From HK1 sp965204915 (GTDB lineage Bacteria; Pseudomonadota; Gammaproteobacteria; HK1), in the NCBI GenBank assembly GCA_965204915.1, contig OZ242023.1, forward strand, positions 372,001 through 436,000: DNA of 64,000 nucleotides, in the 5' to 3' direction. Both the position numbers and the translations under genes were made by a program. Below the pieces are notes generated by a model. The model had not been told where the DNA came from and made no database searches. It worked only from the letters and a program-made list of their open reading frames with translations. Within the stretch, counting starts at the first letter, position 1; the number at the start of each line of letters is the position of its first letter. Positions 14,906-23,903 of this stretch are shown in pieces.

Positions 14906-16089
14906 GCCGATCCCACCACCCGCGCCGCGAGCACTCCGGATTCGACGGCTTGGCGGTCGAGATCCTGTCCGATCACCACGAGGTAGGGGCGTTCCCGCGG
15001 CGGCGCGTGGTCGATCTCGAGCTGCCCCATCGTGAACTGGAGCAGGCTCGGATCGCCGTCGACGGTGAGAAATCCCTTCGACCGCCAGACGTTCCCGGGC
15101 ATGGAGGCGAATGCGCCGATCAGGCCCGCGCGCGAGAACTCCCCCGAAGCATCCATGACGAAGGACTCGGCCGGCGCGTGCGAGTGGCCGTGGCCATGAG
15201 CGTGGCCGTGGTCATGTTCGTGGTCATGGTCATGTTCGTGGTCGTGGCCTCGGTGATGGCCATGGTCATGGTCGTGGCCGGGGTCCTGGCCGGTGGCGTG
15301 CTCCCGGCCATGTTCGCGATCATGATCCTGGCCGGGATCGGGGCCGTGATCATCGCCGTGGTGGGAGTGGCCGCCGCCCGTCTCCGCCTTCATCCGTCGT
15401 GCGAGCGGCGACCGCTGGTGCGGTTGCCCGGCGATTCCGTCATGCGGAATCCCGGGCGGGCAGGGAACGGGCTCGTTCCGAGCGAGCAATTTGCTCTCGG
15501 GACCATCCAGAAGCAGCGCGAGGTCGGTGTCGCCCTGCTCGGCGAACAGCAGCGTGGCGTCGGGGTTGATCTCCCGCACCGCCTCCCGCGCCTCGTCGAG
15601 CGCTTCCGGCGTCGCCAGATCGATCTTGTTCAACACGAGTACGTCCGCGTTCTCGACCTGCTCCTCGTAGAACTCGCCGAGCATCTCTTGCAGGCGGGTG
15701 AACTTCGGGGCGTCGACCACGGTCACCAGCGGGCCGACGTCCATCTCGCCCGAGAGCTTCGACTCGCCCAGATCCTCCAGCATGTCGCCGGGCGAGGCGA
15801 CGCCGGTGGCCTCGACCACGATCTGTTCCACCCCGGCCTTCTCGCGCAGCTCCTCCACCGCGCTCATCAGCGACCCGCGCAACGTGCAGCACAGGCACCC
15901 GGACGTGAGCTCGACGAGGTCCACGTTGCTCCCTGCGATGACGTCCCCGTCCACCCCGACCTCGCCGAACTCGTTCACGATCACCGCCATCGGCCGCCCA
16001 CCGCCGCGCTCGCCCAGGATGCGCCGCACCAGCGTCGTCTTGCCCGAGCCGAGGAACCCGAACAGGAGGTTGACGCGCACGCCGCTCAT
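14902..16089 (-). CDS. CobW/COG0523 family GTPase with histidine-rich metal-binding insert
   Basis: A 395-residue G3E GTPase. Motifs: P-loop LFGFLGSGKTTLV (residues 9-21), metal-binding SGCLCCTLRG (CxCC), EATGVASPGDM, and NKxD as LNKIDLATP. Between the GTPase domain and the CobW C-terminal domain is a roughly 65-residue His/Asp-rich linker (about residues 245-315, with runs such as HGHAHGHGHSHA), typical of metallochaperones that store zinc, nickel or cobalt. It overlaps by 4 bp both the upstream activator gene and the downstream regulator. With a corrinoid-protein activator as partner, a role in supplying metal to a cobalt or iron-sulfur enzyme is plausible but inferred. Confidence 0.88.
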   Translation of the reverse strand: MSGVRVNLLFGFLGSGKTTLVRRILGERGGGRPMAVIVNEFGEVGVDGDVIAGSNVDLVELTSGCLCCTLRGSLMSAVEELREKAGVEQIVVEATGVASPGDMLEDLGESKLSGEMDVGPLVTVVDAPKFTRLQEMLGEFYEEQVENADVLVLNKIDLATPEALDEAREAVREINPDATLLFAEQGDTDLALLLDGPESKLLARNEPVPCPPGIPHDGIAGQPHQRSPLARRMKAETGGGHSHHGDDHGPDPGQDHDREHGREHATGQDPGHDHDHGHHRGHDHEHDHDHEHDHGHAHGHGHSHAPAESFVMDASGEFSRAGLIGAFASMPGNVWRSKGFLTVDGDPSLLQFTMGQLEIDHAPPRERPYLVVIGQDLDRQAVESGVLAARVVGSA

Positions 16090-18035
16090 CCCGCGGCCGA
16101 CCTCGACGGCTGCGCAGTCTCCGCCGCGCGCTCCTGCCGGTCGAAGCGCGGCCCCTCGAAGGCCGTTCCGGCGACGAAGATGTCCTGGAACTCCGGGCGC
16201 GCGGCCAGCGCCACGTGCTCGATGCGGCGCGCGAGCTCGTCGGCGCGGGTGCGCTCGCGCTCGCTCAGAAGCGCCATCTGCGCGCCGAGGTGGGCGGCGT
16301 TGCCGACATAGGTGATCCGGTCGAGGGGGAGGCTCGGCAGCAGCCGGATCGCCACCGCGCTCCCGGTGTTGATGTAGTTGCCGAAGCCGCCGCAGAGCAT
16401 GAGCTCGGCGAGGTCCCCGTCGCCGATGCCCATCACGCGCTGGAGCATGACGATGCCGGAGTAGATCGCGCTCTTGGCAAGCTGGAGCTGGCGGACGTCG
16501 CCCTGGGTGAGGGTCACGTCTTCGCCGTTGCCGGCTTCCGTCCCCCAGACCAGCACGAATTCGCGGCCGGCCCCGGAGCTGCGAAGCCTCGAAGCGATCG
16601 CGGCGGGAAGCTGCTCGCGGTTGCGCCTTCGCAGCAGGCCGCTCGCATCCATCACCCCCGCCCCGACCATCTTCGCGCAGGCGTCGATGAGGCCGGAGCC
16701 ACAGATGCCGGCCGCGGGCGCCGAGCCGATCACGCCGCAGTGCACGTCCTCGTCGATCCGGACGTCCTCGATGGCCCCGATCGCGCCGCGCATCCCGTGG
16801 CGGATCTGCGCCCCTTCGAGGGCCGGGCCGGCCGGGGCGGAGCAGGCCATGAGCCGGTCCTTCGAGCCCATGACCACCTCGCCGTTGGTGCCGATGTCCA
16901 CGAGGGCGCGTAGCGCCTCGCTCTCGTCGATCCGGGTGGCGAGCACGCAGGCCATGGTATCCGCCCCGACGAAGCCCGCCACGATCGGCAGCAGGCACAC
17001 CTGCGCGTTCGGCGCGGCCTTGAGCGGCAGATCGCCGGCGGCGACGACGATGCCGTCGCTCACCGCCGGCGCATAGGGCGCGAGCCCCACGTACGTCACG
17101 TCGATGCCGAGGAAGACGTGGTGCATGCACGTGTTGCCGACCACCACGATCTTGTAGAGGTGGTCGCGGGAGACGCCGGCGCTGGCGCACGCTTCCTTGA
17201 TGAAGTCGTTGATCGCGTTCAGCACCTTGGCGCGCAGGGTGGTGAGCTTCTTCTCGTCGAACTGGGCGTAGGCGATGCGCGACATGAGGTCGCCGCCGTA
17301 GACGGTCTGGGGGTTGACGCCGCCCACCGCGGCCAGCTCCTCCCCGGTATCGAGGTGCATGAGCGTCCCGACGATGCTGGTGGTGCCGACGTCGAACGCC
17401 ATGCCGTAGGCGTGCCCGGAGGTGTCGCCGGCCTCGATGTCGATGACCCGGCGGTTGAAGGTGGTGACGGTCAGCGCGCCGCGCTGCTTGCGCAGCTCCC
17501 CGGGGATCTTGCGCATCACCGCGAGCGGAACGCGCCGGTCGGGCGGGGGATCGACGGCCGCCAGCACCTCGGTGAGATCCGAGGTCTGGTGGTGCTCCTC
17601 CCGCGGGATGTTCGAGACGACGACGTGCTTCTTCACGCCCGAGTCGAGCGTGAAGCCGGCGCCGTCCATCACTCCGGCGCCGGCCGGATTGCCGCCGGTG
17701 AGGATCTGGTGGCCCGCCTCGGACTTCGGCGGCAGGGCCATGACCTCGCAGTCGGTCACCGGGCGCGTCTGGCAGCCGAGCCGGAACCGCTCCCGCACCT
17801 CCTCGTGGCCGAGCTGGAGGGTGTCCTGCACGGTGGCCGGGGGCACGTCCCCGGAGAGGATCTTGCAGCGGCAGCTCCGGCAGCGTCCGCGCGCGCCGCA
17901 GGTCGCCTCCATGCCGACGCCCGCCGCCCGCGCCGCGTCGAGTAGCGAGGCGCCGCGCCCGATGCGCGCCCGGCGCACCGTCTTCGCGCCGTCCGGATCG
18001 ACGAATCCGACTTCGATCAGGTTCGATTCCGGCAT
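16086..18035 (-). CDS. 2Fe-2S ferredoxin / ASKHA (DUF4445) corrinoid-protein reductive activator-like protein
   Basis: A 649-residue protein starting at ATG 18035, with AAGGAG upstream. Residues 5-95 are a plant-type 2Fe-2S domain with cysteine spacing C-x5-C-x2-C (CGARGRCRSC) and a fourth Cys in RLGCQTRP. The rest is DUF4445 with ASKHA motifs: GMAFDVGTTSIVGTL, ALVDIGTNGEVVMGS and ELMLCGGFGNYINTG. Members (RACE/RamA-like) use ATP and a low-potential electron to reactivate Co(II) corrinoid methyltransferases. No methyltransferase gene is in this window, so the client protein must be encoded elsewhere. It leads a coupled operon with the CobW GTPase and the GntR regulator. Confidence 0.88.
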   Translation of the reverse strand: MPESNLIEVGFVDPDGAKTVRRARIGRGASLLDAARAAGVGMEATCGARGRCRSCRCKILSGDVPPATVQDTLQLGHEEVRERFRLGCQTRPVTDCEVMALPPKSEAGHQILTGGNPAGAGVMDGAGFTLDSGVKKHVVVSNIPREEHHQTSDLTEVLAAVDPPPDRRVPLAVMRKIPGELRKQRGALTVTTFNRRVIDIEAGDTSGHAYGMAFDVGTTSIVGTLMHLDTGEELAAVGGVNPQTVYGGDLMSRIAYAQFDEKKLTTLRAKVLNAINDFIKEACASAGVSRDHLYKIVVVGNTCMHHVFLGIDVTYVGLAPYAPAVSDGIVVAAGDLPLKAAPNAQVCLLPIVAGFVGADTMACVLATRIDESEALRALVDIGTNGEVVMGSKDRLMACSAPAGPALEGAQIRHGMRGAIGAIEDVRIDEDVHCGVIGSAPAAGICGSGLIDACAKMVGAGVMDASGLLRRRNREQLPAAIASRLRSSGAGREFVLVWGTEAGNGEDVTLTQGDVRQLQLAKSAIYSGIVMLQRVMGIGDGDLAELMLCGGFGNYINTGSAVAIRLLPSLPLDRITYVGNAAHLGAQMALLSERERTRADELARRIEHVALAARPEFQDIFVAGTAFEGPRFDRQERAAETAQPSRSAAG

Positions 18036-18058
18036 CCCGTCAGGACTCCTTGAAGCGT

Positions 18059-18189
18059 CCTGGGATCGGCGTGTCCCTTTGGGACACGGGCGTCCCGCCC
18101 GTAGCGGACCGAAGGTCCGGGGCCGAAGGCCCGATTGTTTATCCATGCGGGCGGGACGCCCGCGTCCGTCAGGACGCGCCGATCCCAGG
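18059..18189. repeat. 131-bp palindromic element (MITE/REP-like)
   Basis: The ends are a 13-bp perfect inverted repeat, CCTGGGATCGGCG at 18059-18071 and its complement at 18177-18189. Inside are nested arms: GGGCGTCCCGCCCG on the left and CGGGCGGGACGCCC on the right, plus small hairpins (GTCCCTTTGGGAC; GGACCGAAGGTCC). There is no coding capacity. The structure suits a non-autonomous palindromic repeat element that can occur in many copies per genome. It sits just upstream of the activator gene at 18035. Confidence 0.6.
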
Positions 18190-18293
18190 TTCGCAACCGG
18201 CGTTTGGTTCCGGCTACGCCGGGTTGGGCGGAAATCGCCGGTCGGCGATCGGCGCCGTTGTCCGTACCGGCCCGCTGGCGTAGAGTCTACCGC

Positions 18294-18578
18294 ATGAGCC
18301 GCCAACCCGAGCCGCCGCCCGGATGGGTGTATCCGGGCGAACCCGCCAAGCTCGCCCAGCCTGCCCGATCCGACACCACGTCCGGCAACGGACGCCAGCC
18401 GGAGCCGCCTGTGGATCGCGTCGCCGTGCAGGCCGCCCTGGAAGTCGCCCGCGCCGATCTTGCCGCGGCCCGGACCGCCGCGCGGGTCGGTCGTGGCCGG
18501 GACCGCATCGCGGCCCAGACGCGCGTGCAGGAGGCCGGCGCCAGGGTTCGCCGGTTCCGGGCCGATCTCGCCCGTTGA
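18294..18578 (+). CDS. Hypothetical small protein
   Basis: A 94-residue frame from ATG 18294. The first 45 residues are Pro/Gly-rich and probably disordered (RQPEPPPGWVYPGEP); the second half is a basic Ala/Arg-rich helix (VAVQAALEVARADLAAARTA). No Shine-Dalgarno is evident. It begins 105 bp after the palindromic element and ends 48 bp before livG. No family is recognised; it could be a chance frame in GC-rich DNA. Confidence 0.35.
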   Translation: MSRQPEPPPGWVYPGEPAKLAQPARSDTTSGNGRQPEPPVDRVAVQAALEVARADLAAARTAARVGRGRDRIAAQTRVQEAGARVRRFRADLAR

Positions 18579-18625
18579 GCCTCGGTTCTCGTGCGGCAGT
18601 CGGAGACGAGCGGAACGGATCGGGG

Positions 18626-19396
<771 letters not shown>

Positions 19397-19407
19397 AGGG
19401 GCGGACG

Positions 19408-20121
19408 ATGCTCAGCGCGCACGACGTCGTCGCCGGCTACGTCGATGAGATCGACATCCTGCAGAACGTCTCCATCGACGCGGAACGGGAGCAGATCACC
19501 TCCGTCATCGGGCCGAACGGCTCCGGGAAGTCCACCCTGGTGCGCGTCATCTGCGGCTTTCTGCATCCGAAGGCGGGGAAGGTGTCGTGGGACGGCACCG
19601 ACCTCACCGGACGGTCGAGCCACGACATGGCCGGGCTCGGCATCTGCTACCTGCCGCAGGAACGGACCGTGTTTCCCCACCTGACGGTCGAGCAGAACAT
19701 CCGGCTCGGGGGTTGGACCTTCCGCGGCGACAAGGCGCGGATCGGGCGCGAGCTGGAGCGGGTCTACGGCCTGTTCCCCCTGATGCGGGAACGGCGGAGA
19801 TCCAGGGCCGGCGACCTGTCGGGGGGAATGCAGAAGATCCTGGAGATCGCCCGCGGCATGATGATCCGCCCCGAGATCCTGGTCTGCGACGAGCCGACGG
19901 TGGGGCTCGCGCCGATCATCGCCAGGGACGTGTACGATACGATCGAGCGCCTCAAGGCGGACGGCCTGACCATTCTCCTCGTCGACCAGAACGTGCGCGA
20001 GGCGATCCGCGTCGGGGATCACGTCTACGTGCTGGAGGTCGGGCAGAACAAGGTCAGCGGCACGAAGTCGGAGTTCGAGACCAATCTGCACGACATGATC
20101 AAGGACTGGTTGCAGATATGA
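19408..20121 (+). CDS. livF: Branched-chain amino acid-type ABC transporter ATP-binding protein (LivF)
   Basis: A 237-residue ATPase. Walker A SVIGPNGSGKSTLVR, GICYLPQERTVFPHLTVEQN (the LivF-type Q-loop region), Walker B ILVCDEPTVGLAP and LLVDQNVREAIRVGD. The signature motif is LSGGMQKILEIARGM, a modest variant seen in LivF proteins. It starts 12 bp after livG and ends 14 bp before the binding-protein gene, consistent with one transcript. Confidence 0.9.
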   Translation: MLSAHDVVAGYVDEIDILQNVSIDAEREQITSVIGPNGSGKSTLVRVICGFLHPKAGKVSWDGTDLTGRSSHDMAGLGICYLPQERTVFPHLTVEQNIRLGGWTFRGDKARIGRELERVYGLFPLMRERRRSRAGDLSGGMQKILEIARGMMIRPEILVCDEPTVGLAPIIARDVYDTIERLKADGLTILLVDQNVREAIRVGDHVYVLEVGQNKVSGTKSEFETNLHDMIKDWLQI

Positions 20122-20135
20122 GAGGAGGCAAGACG

Positions 20136-21359
20136 ATGACCAGGCTACGCAACGTGAAGTCGCTGTCCGGCGCCGCCGTCGCGGCGGCGCTGTCGCTGTC
20201 GGGGGCTGCCGCAGGAGCGGCCGACACCATCAAGGTCGGCGGTCTGGCCCCGCTGTCCTCGCCGGGAAGCTACCAGCAGGGGCCGGAGCTGGTGCTCGGG
20301 CTCCAATGGGCGGTGGACGACGTCAACGCCGCCGGCGGCGTGCTCGGCAAACAGGTCGAGCTGATCGTGGAGGACACCCAGGGCCGGCCGCCCACCGGCG
20401 CCACCGTGGTCGAGAAGCTGATCACCAAGGACAAGGTGGTGGGCGTGGCCGGCGAGTACCACTCGTCGGTGTGCAAGGCGGAGATCGAGGTCTTCCACCA
20501 GCACGGCATCCCCTTCGTCATCGGCTCGTGCTGGTCGGACGCGCTGACCGCCGCAGGGTACGACGAGATCTTCCGCACCAGCGTGTACTCCTCGAAGCTC
20601 GCGGAGAACATGGTGGCGGTGATGATGGCGAACGGCATCGGGAAGGCGGCGGGCCTGGTCGAGGACACGGACTACGGCGTGGGCATCGCGAAGAACATCG
20701 AGGGCGCGATCGAGAAGCTGAACGCGGACATCGAGTTCAGCTACGAGGTGGTCGAGAAGACGTCCAAGGACTTCGTGCCGATCCTGCTCAAGTACAAGAC
20801 CCAGGTGAAGCCGGAGGTCCTGATCGTGGCGGTGACCCAGCCCGGCGGCTTCCTCGTGCTCAAGCAGGCCCACGAGATCCGCTTCGCGCCGACCGCGGAC
20901 ACCCTCTATCTCGACGGCACCTGCACCGCGCAGAACGACAAGGTGTTCTGGGACGCGGTGAAGGAGGCGGGCAACCACGTGATGATGTCCTGTCCCTACA
21001 GCCCGAGCGTCAAGCTGACCGAGCTCGGCGAGCGGATCAAGCAGCGCTACATCGACCAGTTCGACCGCCAGCCGAACTACCTGCCGCTGCAAGGGTACGA
21101 CGCGATGATCTCGCTCCTGACCGCGATCGGGAACGCGGGCTCCACCGACGGCAAGGCCATCATCGCGGCCCTGCAGGCGCTCAGGATCACCAGCACCCGC
21201 GGCGACATCGAGTTCTCCCAGGAGGACGGGGTCTGGCACCACCAGTGGAAGGGCGTGCCGACGTTCATCTTCCAGTACACGGAGGTCGGGCAGTCGGCGG
21301 GCGACGCGGCGGTGCTCTACCCGGAGCAGTTCGCGACCGCGAAGATCATGCGGCCGTAA
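20136..21359 (+). CDS. Branched-chain amino acid-type ABC transporter substrate-binding protein
   Basis: A 407-residue type I periplasmic binding protein. ATG 20136 follows AGGAGG. A Sec signal peptide occupies about residues 1-29 (ALSLSGAAAGAADTIKVG). The mature N-terminus reads IKVGGLAPLSSPGSYQQG, and GVAGEYHSSVCKAEIEVFHQ and VEDTDYGVGIAKNIEG match the ligand-binding Peripla_BP_6 fold. The C-terminal region has the typical GYDAMISLLTAI. Conserved binding residues do not let me choose between Leu/Ile/Val, urea or short-chain amides; a nearby HyuA and FAH would fit amide substrates, but this is speculation. Confidence 0.88.
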   Translation: MTRLRNVKSLSGAAVAAALSLSGAAAGAADTIKVGGLAPLSSPGSYQQGPELVLGLQWAVDDVNAAGGVLGKQVELIVEDTQGRPPTGATVVEKLITKDKVVGVAGEYHSSVCKAEIEVFHQHGIPFVIGSCWSDALTAAGYDEIFRTSVYSSKLAENMVAVMMANGIGKAAGLVEDTDYGVGIAKNIEGAIEKLNADIEFSYEVVEKTSKDFVPILLKYKTQVKPEVLIVAVTQPGGFLVLKQAHEIRFAPTADTLYLDGTCTAQNDKVFWDAVKEAGNHVMMSCPYSPSVKLTELGERIKQRYIDQFDRQPNYLPLQGYDAMISLLTAIGNAGSTDGKAIIAALQALRITSTRGDIEFSQEDGVWHHQWKGVPTFIFQYTEVGQSAGDAAVLYPEQFATAKIMRP

Positions 21360-21370
21360 CGTGGCGACCG

Positions 21371-21405
21371 GCCGGGGACGGGGGGAGTCGCCGCCCGTCC
21401 CCGGC
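21371..21405 (+). promoter_or_regulatory. Intercistronic stem-loop after the binding-protein gene
   Basis: A perfect 12-bp stem (GCCGGGGACGGG/CCCGTCCCCGGC) with an 11-base loop lies 11 bp after the binding-protein stop. No T-run follows, so partial termination or mRNA stabilisation is more likely than full termination; the permease genes continue on the same strand. Confidence 0.5.
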
Positions 21406-21494
21406 AACCCCCCTGCCATCGCCCTCGGGGGGCGGGGATGCCCGCCGACCGTCGGCCCGCGACGTGTAGCATCGAGCCGACCTGGACCGGATCC

Positions 21495-22406
21495 ATGGAC
21501 TACTACGTCCTCTCGCAAGTCGTCAACGGCGTGATCTTCGGCCTGATCTACGCGCTCATCGCGCTGGGCCTGACCGTGGTGTTCAGCATCATGCGGGTGG
21601 TGAACTTCTCCCACGGCGAGCTCTACATGCTCGGTGGATACACGCTGTACGCGCTGACTGCGGGCGCGGTGGCCCTGTTCTCGATCCCCCTTGCCATACC
21701 CACCATCGTGGCGCTGCCGCTGGCCATGGCCGCGGTTGCGACGTTCGGCGTGGCGGTGGAACGGGGCCTGCTGCGCCCGGTGTATACCGCGCGCATGGAC
21801 CGGCCCGAGGAGTACGCCATCATCCTGACCTTCGGGCTGTCGCTGTTCCTGCAATACGGCGCCCTGACCGCCGTGGGACCCTACGAGATGACCCCCGGCT
21901 CGTTCTGGGAGGGGTCGAAGCACATCGTCGGCGACCTCTACCTCGCCGGCGACCGGCTGTTCGCCGCCGGGGTGTCCGCCCTGCTCATCGCCGCCACCCT
22001 GTTCTTCGTCTACGGCACCTGGACCGGCCGCGCCCTCATGGCCACCGCGCAGAACCGGGTCGGGGCGACCATCGTGGGGGTGAACCCGGTGCGGATGAAC
22101 GTCATCGCCATGGCTCTGGCCGGGCTTCTGGCCGGCGCGGCCGGCGCCCTGCTCGCGCCGGTGTTCCTGGTCTACCCGGACGTGGGCCAGATCCCGGTGA
22201 TCAAGGCGTTCGTGATCATCGTCCTGGGCGGCATGGGCTCGATCCCCGGCGCGGTGGTCGCGGCGCTGATCCTCGGCGTGGTGGAGAGCCTGGGATCGGT
22301 CTACCTCTCGGTGGCCTACCGGGACGTGTTCGCGTTCCTGGTCCTGATCGGGGTGCTGCTGTTCCGCCCCCACGGGCTGTTCGGCCAGAAGGAGCGCCGC
22401 GCTTGA
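21495..22406 (+). CDS. livH: Branched-chain amino acid-type ABC transporter permease (LivH)
   Basis: A 303-residue membrane protein with about eight helices. It opens with VVNGVIFGLIYALIALGLTV and VNFSHGELYMLGGY, both LivH signatures. The ATPase-coupling loop is RALMATAQNRVGATIVGVNP, and the C-terminus ends LLFRPHGLFGQKERR as expected. It overlaps livM by 4 bp. It is slightly separated (135 bp) from the binding-protein gene, with the hairpin in between. Confidence 0.9.
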   Translation: MDYYVLSQVVNGVIFGLIYALIALGLTVVFSIMRVVNFSHGELYMLGGYTLYALTAGAVALFSIPLAIPTIVALPLAMAAVATFGVAVERGLLRPVYTARMDRPEEYAIILTFGLSLFLQYGALTAVGPYEMTPGSFWEGSKHIVGDLYLAGDRLFAAGVSALLIAATLFFVYGTWTGRALMATAQNRVGATIVGVNPVRMNVIAMALAGLLAGAAGALLAPVFLVYPDVGQIPVIKAFVIIVLGGMGSIPGAVVAALILGVVESLGSVYLSVAYRDVFAFLVLIGVLLFRPHGLFGQKERRA

Positions 22407-23365
22407 CCCGTTTCGAGAAGACCGCCTGCGGGCTGGCCCTGGCCGGAGGGCTCGCCATCCCCTTCCTGCTCGACGGCTACACCCTCCGGGTCGCGGCGAT
22501 GGCGCTGTACTACGTCATCCTCGCGTCCTCGTGGAACCTGCTGCTCGGCTATGCCGGCCAGTTGTCCTTCGCCCACGCCGCGTTCGCCGGGATCGGCGCC
22601 TACACCTCCGGGCTGCTCAGCCACCACCACGGCGTGCATCCCGGCTTCGGCATCTTCATCGGCGGTGCGGTGGCGGCGGGGATCGGCTGGTGTCTGGGAC
22701 GCATGTGCCTGCGCACCCGCGGCCCCTACCTGGCCCTGATGACCCTGGGTTTCTCGGAGACGGTACGGCTGATCCTCCAGATCGAGCACGACTACACCCG
22801 CGGGTCGCTGGGCTTGCAGATCCCCTACCTCTTCGGCGAGGGCCTGCCGCAGCACGTCCTTGGATATTTCGTCATGCTGGCGCTGGCGGTGCTCACCATC
22901 GTCGTGCTCCACCGGCTGGTGAACTCGGAGAAGGGGTTGTACTTCAAGGCGATCCGGGAGGACGAGGACGTGGCCGCGGTGATGGGGGTGGAGCTGGTGA
23001 AGTGGAAGGTCAACGCCTTCGTCATATCGAGCCTGTTCGCCGGCCTCGCCGGCGCCGTCTACGCCCATCTCTTCGTCCAGGTGCTCGCGCCCCAGAACCT
23101 GCTGCTCATCGAGATGGGGCTGATCCTGGCGATGACCATCGTCGGCGGCCTGGGCACCCTGACCGGCCCGATCATCGGCGCGATCCTGCTGGTGGTGATG
23201 TGGGAGATCATGCGCGACGTGAGTCCCTACGCGCACATGCTGCTGTTCGCGACCCTGGTGATCGTGGTGATGAAGTTCTTCCGGGCCGGTATCTTCGGCC
23301 TGATCGCGGCACGGCTGAAGGCGCGGGGGCTGATGGCGAAGGCGCCGCCGTTGACGGTGGAGTAG
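22403..23365 (+). CDS. livM: Branched-chain amino acid-type ABC transporter permease (LivM)
   Basis: A 320-residue permease with the LivM pattern NLLLGYAGQLSFAHAAFAG, RTRGPYLALMTLGFSE and FKAIREDEDVAAVMGVE (coupling loop), ending with GLMAKAPPLTVE. The likely start is TTG at 22403, overlapping the livH stop (TTGA), since no ATG or GTG lies nearby without losing the first membrane helix. It is the last gene of the importer and marks the left border of the defence island. Confidence 0.88.
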   Translation: MTRFEKTACGLALAGGLAIPFLLDGYTLRVAAMALYYVILASSWNLLLGYAGQLSFAHAAFAGIGAYTSGLLSHHHGVHPGFGIFIGGAVAAGIGWCLGRMCLRTRGPYLALMTLGFSETVRLILQIEHDYTRGSLGLQIPYLFGEGLPQHVLGYFVMLALAVLTIVVLHRLVNSEKGLYFKAIREDEDVAAVMGVELVKWKVNAFVISSLFAGLAGAVYAHLFVQVLAPQNLLLIEMGLILAMTIVGGLGTLTGPIIGAILLVVMWEIMRDVSPYAHMLLFATLVIVVMKFFRAGIFGLIAARLKARGLMAKAPPLTVE

Positions 23366-23687
23366 GGGAGCGGAGTGATACGATGTTCATCCCTTGGTCC
23401 CGGGAGCCCGTTCGCGCCCAAGCTGAACACGTCCGCCAGCGCGCCGCGGTGGACTTCCCAGCTCGACTCGCCCACCACCGTCACCGTTTGCGGGGCATGT
23501 ACCGTAACGCTACCCTGCCTCTACAAGATCGATGGCGACAGCTTGTTGATCGCGCAGTGCCGGCGCCACTACTGAGCGCATTCCCACCACGGAGATCCCA
23601 CCATGAGCCACCCCAACCCCCCCGACGTCGGACTTCTCCACCCGAGAGCGACCAGCCGAGCGCAGCCGCCACCGGCCGCATGACGGC
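23366..23687. other. Left border of the defence island; possible gene remnants
   Basis: No intact gene is seen in these 322 bp. One frame ending at about 23575 contains LYKIDGDSLLIAQC, which resembles the strand motif YKIDGDTL of TIGR03067-type lipocalin-like domains, but the match is too short to rely on. The region lies between livM and a truncated AbiEii-like gene, so it probably represents debris at an insertion hotspot. Confidence 0.3.
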
Positions 23688-23870
23688 ATGACGTTCCGGC
23701 CGAGGCTCGACGTCCTGCCGGCGGCGCAACGGCGACTCTGGCCGGCACTGGCCGACGTTCCCGAACCCTTCGTTCTCTACGGCGGCACGGCGCTGGCGTT
23801 GCGGCTGGCGCATCGCACAAAGGCTGCCGCGACCTCGCCGGACGCTCGACGCCCGGCCGCCGTCCGTTGA
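23688..23870 (+). pseudogene. Truncated AbiEii/AbiGii-type nucleotidyltransferase gene, N-terminal fragment
   Basis: A 60-codon frame reads LDVLPAAQRRLWPALADVP and then PFVLYGGTALALRLAHR, the N-terminal motif of the AbiEii/DUF1814 nucleotidyltransferase-toxin family (GGT followed by an alpha-helix). After this the frame loses similarity and stops, whereas full proteins are over 200 residues with a DxD motif just downstream. It is a 5' remnant of a toxin gene next to the helicase gene that begins at 23904. No AbiEi antitoxin gene is seen beside it. Confidence 0.6.
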
Positions 23871-23903
23871 CAACCGAACAGTGCACCGGACACCTTCCAC
23901 GAC

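Noticed and set aside
15180..15400. Repetitive CATG/GTGG-rich stretch considered as a DNA repeat or regulatory array
   Set aside because: It encodes the His/Asp-rich linker of the CobW GTPase, a normal feature of this family.
23375..23575. Short frame with LYKIDGDSLLIAQC, possible TIGR03067 fragment
   Set aside because: The match is only a few residues; not enough to call a gene or pseudogene.
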